Part shown: in pieces, positions 31,201 to 41,700 of the stretch
Layout of the letters: every line of letters begins with the position of its first letter
How positions within the stretch are numbered: the stretch's first letter is position 1
DNA from: Peromyscus leucopus
Lineage: Eukaryota > Chordata > Mammalia > Rodentia > Cricetidae
DNA: 64,000 bases
Assembly (NCBI RefSeq): GCF_004664715.2
Contig: NC_051079.1
Location: 62,981,660-63,045,659 of the forward strand
Direction of reading: 5' to 3'
Program-made: the position numbers and the translations under genes
Notes under the pieces: generated by a model
Told to the model about the DNA's origin: nothing
What the model saw: only the letters and a program-made list of their open reading frames with translations
The model's database searches: none

Positions 31201-34200
31201 AGCGTGCTTTGTTTTGTTTTCATAACACAACAAGAGCCCTGGGGTGTGTAAAAGCATTGTTGAACACTTGCTGAGGGTAACTTGTCCAAACAGAGCAGGA
31301 CGCCAAAGCAGAATGCTGTGGGCAGGTGGTGTACCCGCAGAGGTTGCCTGCCCGGCGCCTACCTTGGAAACACCTCTCAGCCTGTGCCGCCACTGCCTGG
31401 GCATTCGTTCAGCCCGGAGCAGGGGAGTCTCTTCCTACCTGCACAGAGTCCAAGACAAGCCATGGCCCTTCTGGCTGGCCCTAGGGAGGCACGGTGTCCT
31501 TACCTGGTCCACCTAGTCCCACTTAGGTGGCTCTCTCCCAGGTGTGAAGCTGAGTGGGCCAGCTGTTTTGGAAGAAGCTGATGTGTGGGTTTATTCATTT
31601 ATCGGGTATTTCTTGAGAAGTTAGCATGGACCAGCTCCTGTGCGGTGTGGAGGATCAGGGTCTGGACTCTCAAAGGATGGAAGGAAATGAGACAAAAAGT
31701 CTCCCAAGAAGGCAGGGGGCAGCTTCTTGTATGTATAGTCTGCCTGCCCAGCAGCAGAGGTGCTGGGATGGATGGGTCTCTGGGAGCCTTGCAGAGGCAA
31801 AGCTTTTCAGTCATTAGCCCTGCCGCTGCTTCTGTTGAACTGAACCACAACCAAGTTTGCAGATAACTAGAGGTCTCCCCCACGGTGGGTGGCGGGTGGC
31901 CTGGTTTCACAGCCCTTACTGCCTGCTGCCTGGTCATAGTGATAATAGCCGGGATTAAAGGCATGGTGCTAACTCACCCTGCAGACCCCTGCTCGTACCC
32001 CGGGGGGCCACAGACTGCTAGAAATGACCAGGGAGCTGGGTTCTTAGTGAGACCACTGGGGTGGGTGGTGTGCATAGCATTAGACAGCATCCAGTATTTG
32101 GACAGCTAGAGGAGAGAGGTGGGATGTTTCTGGAGCCCGAGGTTACTTCGGAGGCCTAACCCTTCGTGAGTGAGGAGGCCATGATTGACCTCGGGTTGCT
32201 TGCGCGTAGTTATCTGTGAATGCATTTACCAAGGTGTTTCATTTCTGTGCTCATCTTGCCCTGGGGGTTCCCTGGGGACCACCTGAGGCTTCCGTGAGCT
32301 CTGAGGACCCACTAATTGAATTATCTTAGTTGCTTCTCTGGTGTCTTGGTTCCCTGCCGCCGCCACCCCCCCCCCGGTGGGGGGTTGTCGGGCGGGGTGT
32401 TGGGAGTGCTTGTTTGATTTGGAGCTAGAGACAAAGCTGAAGGGGAAGGACTGGTCCCGGCTCCAGTTGCACCTTGTGGAGCTGGGAGCTTGTGTCCCTT
32501 AGCCAAAAGACGCGCAGGTGACTGCTGCTGGCGGCTCTTGTGTTCGTTCATTTCTCTGTGGCCTTTTTACTTTTAAATCCGGGACCTTTGCTCAACAGGC
32601 ACAAATGGATCCGGAACCAAGATCATGATAGTCTGTGGCAGATTGGCCTGTCTGCGTTGGGGGCGGCGGGTGACGACATTTGAGCCTTGCCCCTAGCCCC
32701 TAGGAAAAGTGAGCTGTTTGTGAGCTGTGCTGTGGTGTGTGGGGAATTCTTGTCAGCCCCATGGCAGGCTGCCTGTTAGACAGCCGCGGCCCTTCCCTCA
32801 TTAATCAGTAACCAAGAGGGAAAAGAAAAAGTTGTCCTTGTTCTGGGTGTGCCTACTACTTAAAGATGGGCCCCATCTCTAGTTCTGGGGGGCATTTCCT
32901 GAAAGAGTCAGATGTGCCATGATTGTCCCCTCCCTTCCCCATACGTTTTTGCGGTTCCAGGAGGAGGCTGTTTCCTGCAGGGTGCAGAGACTGGCGGACT
33001 GTGGCCTGAGAGACTGGGGGGAGCATGGGCACACAGTGTTGGTTGTGTTGTGGACCTCTGTTTTTGCATTTGCAAAATAAGGGAATAGGCTTGGCCACCA
33101 AATCCCGCCCCCCAAGATCTGTGATTCTTCAACTCTTTGATTTGAGGTTTGGGGGACCCAATGTCTAGGGAGTCCCCAGCCTCCATTCTAAAATAAGATT
33201 GTGATTCCTTATGCATCTTGGTTTGCAGGCTCTTCTAAGTGAAAAAAGAGGAGGACCCTCAGCCCAGAAAAAAATGCATACACCCACACTGACATTTGCA
33301 TACATTTTAGGGGAGCAGGCTCATGGTGGTACATAGATGCATTGGAGAGTGGGGATTTCCTCCCCTTCCTGTGCCGGGGATCGAACCCAGGGTCCTTAGC
33401 ACAAAGCAAGCACTCCACCAGTGAGCTGTATGCCTGCTTACCCCTTTCTTTCTGTGGTAAAATATACTTAACAAAATTACCAAATCACCTACTTTTGAAT
33501 GCATATTCTAAACAGAGAAAGCAGCTTGCGGGGAGGGCAGGGCACTGCAGATGTGCTAGCCAGATTGGAACCCCCGTCATGTGAGGCCAGAAAATACTCA
33601 GAAGGGCAGCCACGCATGGTGGACTCTAGGGCCTTGTGGCCGCACTCTTTCCTGGAAGAGAACAGCAAACACAAGAGGAACCTTCCATTCTCTTGGCCTC
33701 CCGCACTGGAGGGGCGGTGGCGGTGCTGGAGGGCGGGCAGGGAGGCTTGGGTCTAGGAGGTCCTGGGTGCTTTGGGGGTGAAAGGGCTGGGATGGCTGAG
33801 CAGTGAGTGTGTCCTGGCTGGGGAGATTAGATTACAGAAGCAGACAGAAGTAATGATTAACTTTTCCAGTCTGCACACTGTCTCCGGGCTGTCTTTCTGG
33901 TTTTCTCCTGTAAGTACAGTGCAGCCCCGGCCTGGCCGGCTCCCGGCCTGGGTTGTAAAGAAGAGGAATGAGGTTGGGAGGGAACCGGAGGGAGTTTGCT
34001 GGAGAGGGAGGCCTTTCCATCAGATCCTGCACTGGAATTTATTGGCTGGAATGCCGTAAATATTCAAAATGCTTTCCCATCCAACAGTTTTCATAATTGT
34101 TATGGAGTAAGGAGAGCCTGGGGAAGAGAGGGATGAAAAGGACGCTTGTTTCCCTCTTTCTTGTCGTCTGAAGGTTTTCTTACCCTCTAGAAAAACCTGA

Positions 34201-35665
34201 GTGGGGAATTGGCCGAGTTGGGACTGGTAGTGGGCAACGCTTGGGGACTGGGCTCAGTGTGGCCTGGGGCTTTTTAAAAGTGAGGTCTAGGGCAAAAGCA
34301 GGCAAGATGGTTCTGTGTTCTGTGTGTTTGAGGATGTTTGCCCTTTGGGAAGACTGATTTCAGTGTGCCCATTTCTATTAGAAACAAGGTTGTAAAAGTT
34401 CGCATACAAAGTAATGCCATTATGGCGTTTTCTGTACCTGTGTATGTCATACTATAAAACAGGATTCTTTTTATTGAACTTCCAACAGGCAGCTAACATA
34501 CTTACTAGGATGATTAGTCAAAGAAGCAAAGAGAACTCTTGCTCAGTGTTTCTGCCAGATCCTTGGGTATACATTGTCAGCATCCAGTGGTCGTTCTGCA
34601 GTTAAGAACCCAGATCTGGAGTTCAGGGGATCTCCAGCCTGGCAGGTGGGTGGTTGAGGAGCAGGATTTGACAGGAGTGTCCTTCTTGGACATTCAAGTG
34701 GACTTTGTCACCTGATTACTTCACTTCTGTTTTCTGGAGGCCGACCAGGTCCACATCAATAGATAGTACTGTGCAGACTTGGGGGCTCCAGATGCTCAAT
34801 GACAAAAACCCACTCTGAGGAGATGGCTGATGAGTTTATTCTGGGGGTCATGGTAGGAACTTGATCATACATCGTGGAGGGGGCGGGGAGAGCCCTGTAG
34901 GCAAACACAGAGGTAATTAGGCTGGATGTACACTCAACAGCAGCCAGAGAGGCCATTTACTGTAAATATTATGAATGGAGTTGGCTGGGTTGGGAGTTCC
35001 CACCCTTCCTCTGAGCCTCAGAGCTGGGCAGAGCCGGTCTCCTCAGACAGCAGCAGCAGCAGCCGGGTACATGTTATAATTTGCATGGCTGAATGCAGGG
35101 CCACAGGAAGCCGAGTCAGCCCAACTGGCGAGACAGACAGGATCTCTTGCTTCGTGCGGCTTCCCTCCTCTGCCCTGGACTACCCTTCACTTTATTCTCT
35201 GAGGGCTAAATCGTGCTCTGAGGAGGACCCCCTGGGTCCTGGACCCCCTGTCTGTCCAGGGGCTTCAGGCCTGGACAGACAGGGCTCTGGGTGAGACCAG
35301 TGTGGGGAGCATGGTCGTGCATCTCAGAACTGGTAATCGTTATTCGTCATGATTTGTTTGTAAGGACCACATGACTAATCTCCCTTTGAGATCAGCAGGC
35401 CGTCTGGAAGCTGGGGTAGTCTGCAGGAGGGTGGTAGGAGGAGGAGCTTTAGGGCCTCCAATCCGGGGGAGACACTGGAAATAGGCTAGTACTAAGAGGC
35501 CTTTTCTTGGGGACTCAGCTTTTTCTAAAGATGATAGGGACAAGATAAAAAACTTGCTTGGAATTAAAGAAACAAGAACCAAGTTTAGAGTTGGAAGTGG
35601 CTTTTTTTTTTTTTTTTTAAGTTTTTAATTTTTTATTTTAGACCCACATCTTTTCTCTTTAGGCT

Positions 35666-35717
<52 letters not shown>

Positions 35718-38700
35718 GAAATGCTTTTGAGAGATTTTCTTACTTTCTAGAAGGTAGTGATGGTAAATGGAACTAGGCTTGGAGACAGCTGATGGGCCAG
35801 GTCACATTTGTACACCACAAAGTCAGCCAGAGACCAGCGGGGCCAGAATGAGTCTAGGGGCCCATTTTGCCCAAAATGCCTTCATGGAATTTATAGACAG
35901 GTCAAACTGACAACAAACTCCCAGGAGGGCAAGCCACCTTTGCTGGTAAGGAAGCTATGCACGGCCCTCTTCTTGGCCTAGGGGAACTGGACCCTTACTC
36001 AGCTTTCCCCTAGAGCATTTGGAGAGGACATTGGGAACTAAGAATTTATTGGCCTGAAGTAGCTGCCTGCCCATAGCTCACCTTTTTTGGGGGGTAGGGG
36101 GAATTCAAGACAGGGTTTCCTCTGTGTATCTTTGTCTGTCCTGGAACTCTCTGTAGACCAGGCTGGCCTCAAAGTCACAGAGATCTGTCTGTCTCTGCTC
36201 TGAGTGCTAGGATTAAAGACGTGCGCCTGGCCATAGTTCACCTTTTGATGGCCTGGATTTGAGTTCCCAGTTCTGTTCTTGGGCATGTGACTGGGCCTTG
36301 TTCCTCTTCTTGACGATGGGATGGTGGTGCCATTCAATCTTTGACAGCTATTCTGGGCCTTTTGGAGCAGCACCAGTGTGTAGAAATGCTTACTGAATGT
36401 TAGCACTGGCCTAGACCTGTGATGGGTGGGGACAAGGCAGGTATGGGTCAAGCTGCTGTTTCTTTGGATTTTTGAGACGGGGTTTCTCTGTGTAGCCCTG
36501 GCTGTCCTGGACCAGGCTGACCTGTGTAGACCAGGCTGGATTCAAAATCACAGAGATCCACCTGCCTCTGCCTTCCAAGGGCTGGGATTAACTGCATGCG
36601 ACACCACCACAGACCTGCCTCCTCTAATAAGACTTGAGACTATTGGGTGTATGTAGCATGCCAAGTGATAGGCTTCCATCACTTTGTATCAGGTTGTCAT
36701 ATCTCTTAGGTTGGCACAAGGAAATCCCTTCTTTGGATCAATTTGGAAGGATCCCAACTAGAGTTGCCAAATGTGCCATGGGGTGGGTGGGTGCTGAGGA
36801 AGTGTTGTTTAGGGATTCAGCTGATTGGACCCAGGGATCTGATCGACCACCCCTGGCCTTGAAGGAGATTCCTTAACTCCCTCTGACCACTCCTCCCAGC
36901 CCAGCAACCATCAGTGAAATATTGCAGAGCATAGGCAGTGGGGGTGGAATCCAACTTTCTCAGTGTGATCCCTGCCACCCAGATTTCACTCTGATCCCCT
37001 TAGTGAAGGTGGGGGTTGGGCCTCGAGTCTCAGTGCACTCAATGGTGGAGACAACCCAAAGCATTTCAGCTTTCATAAGTAAGTTGCTCCAAAGTCTAGA
37101 GTTAATCTGAGCTGCCTCAGGACCTTCTGAAAGTCAGGGTTGTATTTCTACTCCTGAGTACTTCTTTTTCTTTTTCTTTCTTTCTTTTTTTTTTTTTCGA
37201 GACAGGGTTTCCCTGTGTAGCTTTGCGCCTTTCCTGGAACTCACTTTGTAGACCAGGCTGGCCTCGAACTCACAGAGATCCGCCTGCCTCTGCCTCCCAA
37301 GTGCTGGGACTAAAGGCGTGCGCCACCACCGCCCAGCCTTAGTATTTCTACTCAGGTGCTCGCTTAGCTTGCAAGCATGGCAGGTACCGAGTCAAGGAAC
37401 AAGGTAGCTTTCCCTATTGGCTGTGGCGTTTGATCCTTTGCCTCCTGGGAAGGAGGCTGAGCATCCTTGTTGTAATGGTGCAAGATGAGCCTCGCTCGAT
37501 TGGGTGTTGGACCCCTCTTTTGTTGGTCCTGGAATGGTTCAAGTGAACTCAATAGAATGGCCAGCTTTTTAATGGGCAGGAGCGGGGCAATGGTGTGCTG
37601 TCAACCTTTGATGTAGAACTGCTGCTGGTGGTGCTTGGGTCCCTGGGAGGGAGGACCCTTGACCTGCGGCTGGTAGGGCGCGGTCATCAGTGTTTGTGTT
37701 CCAGGTTGCTGGGCTGAGCCTTTGTGTCTACTTGTCTGCCCTTTGTTTGCCCCTGACCTGCATGGGAAGGCCTTTGGGAGCAATGTTGCTCCTTAGGTAC
37801 CCTTCCTGTTTGGATTGACCGAGCGGGAGGCGCTCACAGGCCATCATGCCCTTGGGTTTTGGCAGAGAAATACCACTTTATAATCCAAGCGCCTCGCAGA
37901 GGTGAGAGTGGGTGAGACCCCCCCCCCTTTGCCGTCTGCAATTCCAGCCACCCCATGTGTTGGCAGTTGGGCACAGTTAACCTTAGAGTGCCAGTTCCTG
38001 TGGCCCTGTCCGTTGGGATTTTAGTCTTTAAGCTGGTTTCTGTCACCACAGAAAGTCCGAATTTCAGGACCCCTCTCCCCATCAGTACCGGTTCTGTGTG
38101 TGGGCACCATCGTCATGTGTGATAGGAGAATCCCGTTGGTGTTTCTGGGTGACCCCATCGTCTCATGTTTGGCTCAGTGAGCTGGAGACCCCAAACTTCA
38201 CACCTTCAAGTTTCATTTATTTACTTGCCATATTTATTTACCTATTGTGGGGAGATTTGCTGTCGTACTTGTGGAAGTCAGGGGAACAGTTGGTTCTCCC
38301 CTGCCGCCATCTGGGTTTCAGGGATCAAACTTGGTTGTCAGGCTTGGTTGCCGGCACCTTTACCTGGTAGGCCATCTGACAGCCCTGTATATATTGATTT
38401 GGTTTTTCAAGACGGTTTCAAAAACCTTGTAGCCGTGGCTGCCCCAGAGCTCTCTCTTGTAGACCAGGCTGGCCTTGAACTCACAGAGGTCCGCCTACGC
38501 CTGCCTCCCAAATGTTGGGATTAAAGGCGTCCACCACCAATGCCTGGCCCAGCCCTAAACATTTTTAAATGATGAGATTTCTTCTGTTCCTAACTTGTCG
38601 CCTTGAGGGTCTAGTCCCCCTGTGCCATTGAGGCCCAAAGTATGAGAGTCGTTCACGAGTCTCTGGTCTACAAGTGTTTGTCTGGGGTGTTCATTGGTGA

Positions 38701-41700
38701 CCAGGGGTAGTAGCTCTCCTTGCTCAGTGGTCTTCCCCTCTGCAGACACTGTAAACCCCCCCCCCTCAGTCCCTGCTCCCCTTAAAGGGAGGATTTTATG
38801 CATTAAGGAAAATGTGGAAGGGGAGGGGCGAACACCTTAATGGAATTTTCGGCAGATTCAGCATTTTTCTGGTATTGCTCCAAAAATTCCCTCAGCTGTA
38901 ATAAAATATTGTGAGCAGGCATCTGATTAGTGAGCTTTTTACAATGTAGCTTTTCTTTTGGATGCTTTAAAATGAACACGCGCAGTTTAAAAACAAGCCC
39001 CTGCACAGTTTTCTGGGGAGGAAAAGTTGAAAACACCGGAAAGGTTATAAAGCTGGGAGAAATTGACGAGTGTGAGTGGGTTCGTGTTGGGAATATGAGC
39101 AGAGGCCAGAGCTGGGTTTCCTGTCCTCTCTCCCCTCCTTGGGGGTGACCAAGACTTCAAAGGCCCTGTCCATGTGTCCTGGGAAACTCTAGGAGAGGAA
39201 TACCTACTGTTGTCAGGGGCCCTGTGTGGGCTGTGGCCCAATTCGGGTAGTTGTTCCTAAGAAAATGGTGTTGGTTGATTTCTCGTAAGTGAGCCTGCCC
39301 AGCCCGTATTGGGGCCAAGGTGGACACCTGGGTCCCACCATTGTATGGCGGTGCTCTGGGTTCTCAGAAGGTATGGCCTCAGCATTGGGATGTGCACTGA
39401 GGGTTTGCGGGAGTGTGCTCAGAAACAGTCCGGGGCAGGAGCGGGGGGCGGGGGGGGGGGTGTCAGGCGTAGAACTGCCCTGTGTGAGGATGGAGACTGG
39501 GAGGGGCAAGCAGGGGTCTCCCTGTGGTGCGTTGAGGGGAGATCCACACTGCCATTTATCTGGGCCGGGCCATTAACCTCAACAGAAAAGGGCTTTTTCC
39601 TGGGGATGTCTGGCAGCAAATTGCTGGGTAGACTGGTTGTGCAGATGAGAAAAAAAAAAACCCAGGCATGCTTCCCCTTTTTGCTGCCTCTCCCCCACAG
39701 GCCTCAGGCCCCAGCCTCTCCCCGTTTGCTCTGCCCTAGAGGCTCCTGGCAGACAGGACCCCCACCCCTTGCTGAAGAGAGGCCAGCAGGCCTGGCACAG
39801 GGAGCAACTTGATCCCAGGCTCCTCCTCCCCTTCCCTTCATTCATTCCCTTCCCCCTACCCTCCCTGTCTGGTGCCAGGTTTCAGTGAGGCTGGGCTGCG
39901 TGAAACAAAGCCCTGAGAGGCCCCTCTGAGAGTCTCCCCAACCTCTTTTCCTTCTTTCCAGCCACTCTCCGAGGTTCCCTGCCCCTGGCCAGGTTTCTTG
40001 GGGAGACTTTGGGGAGCACTCTTGGGGCCAGAAGTGTCTGACTTCATTGGTCGTTAGGGGTCGTTGGTGTGGCCTTGGGAGCCGAGCTCCCTCTGCAAGA
40101 AAGTTCAAAGACTGCCAGGGCTCCCGAGTTTATTAGCCGTTGATGGATACTTTGCAGAAACAAGTTAATGCCCGATGAGTCACCTTTCTGCAGAGCTCTT
40201 GTCCCTCTCCTGCTTTTCATGTTTTCTAATGTGTGTGCAGGCACAGACACCCCATCGTAGACACCCACTCAAGACACCCATGCAGTTTTGTGTACTTGGG
40301 GGAGGGGGCTTGCTTCATGGCAGTGGGGGCAGGGGACGCCGGGTAGGTGGGGTTTGCAGTTGTTGATTTGCAGTGGCATTGGGGTTCAGGGAAAAGCAAT
40401 CCACTACTCCCCTCCGTCTTGGCATCCCCTTTGTGTGTTAACCGGGCATGGATTGGGGGGAGGCCAGTGTGTGTGTGTGTGTGTGTGGGTGTGTGTGTGT
40501 GGGTATCTGTAGTAGGGGGCAGCCGCTCAGGATTTGTGTGTATGTGGCTACCTTGTGGGCTTCAATCTGTACAAGTGTACACACTCACTCATGGGATGGC
40601 CCATCCAAAACTGACTGCTGCTTTAAAAAAAAAAAAAGAAAGAAAAGAAAAAAGGGCAGTGGAGCTGACTGGATCCCAGGTCCTAACATGCCTCTAAAAG
40701 TTGGAATGGATTGATGTACCAAGCTGCCCTGGGTTACCAACAAGGCTTCTTGGTCCTGCCCCTGCATGGGGACAGCCCTTATCACTCTGAGCCCTGAAAC
40801 AAAGACCTCAAAGGCCACACAGATCCATCCTCAGGGCCCACCGAACCTACCCAAGCGGGAGAGAGGCAAGGGGGCTTCCAGGGCAGCCTTGGTGTCCCTA
40901 CCCCGGGGCGCCTTCCCCTCTTGCCTTTCCCCATTTCTGTTAACAAATACAAAGACTTCCGGTCTCCACCCTGCCGCCGCAAACCACAGCGTTCCTGCAG
41001 CCTGGCGGGGCTGGGGAGATTTATAGTCCCCAGTCTGAGGCCTGTTCTCTGGGCTAGAGTTAAGGGAGGTAGCAGAATGTCAGTGCAGGGTGGGGGACGA
41101 CGCTCCGCCCCGTAGCCCCCCTTTTTAAAGTTCTCAGAACAATTGTTTAGGAAGAAGAGCACCTCACCAGCTTCACCCCAGGCTTCCAGGCTGTGGTGGC
41201 CTGTGCCGGGGCTGGGGGGGTGGGGGCGCGACTACCACAAGGGGCAGTGTGGGCCCTGCAGGGTCAAACTGGATTGGGGAGGCACCTCTGGGGGGGGGGG
41301 AGGTGGACTGGCAGAGAAAGGGGTACCTCAAGGATGGTGACATTTATTTCAGACACGGCACCTTCTGTCTGGGCCGGCCGTGGTTTAAGGCTGATGTCCA
41401 CCTGCATGCTGTAATTTGGCACTTGAACTTGAGCTAACTCGGCTGTCACACAGAGAGAGAGAGAGTTGGTTCCTGTCAGGAAGATGGCTTTTTTTGTTGT
41501 GAAACCCTGGAGCCGCCGCATCTTTTTTTTTAAACCAGCTGACTCCCCCTTATGAACAAGGCTCTGATGTGAGAACTGGGTGACTAGCTAGAACTAGCCA
41601 GCTGCAGAGGGTGTGGGCCACCTGTCTTCTCAGTCTGACTGGGTCACCACCCAGTAGGCCAACTTCTATCATCCAGGACCCCGGGGGGGGGGGTGGGGGG

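Larger units (their letters stand above)
33438..36099. other. SINE-poor block in intron 3 with hairpin and long T run
   Basis: Contains the perfect inverted repeat at 35246-35284 and two oligo-T runs; otherwise unique sequence. Confidence 0.55.

Noticed and set aside
35246..35284. Calling the perfect hairpin a miRNA gene
   Set aside because: The stem is only 15 bp before internal loops, short for a pre-miRNA, and no expression evidence is available; kept as a finding.
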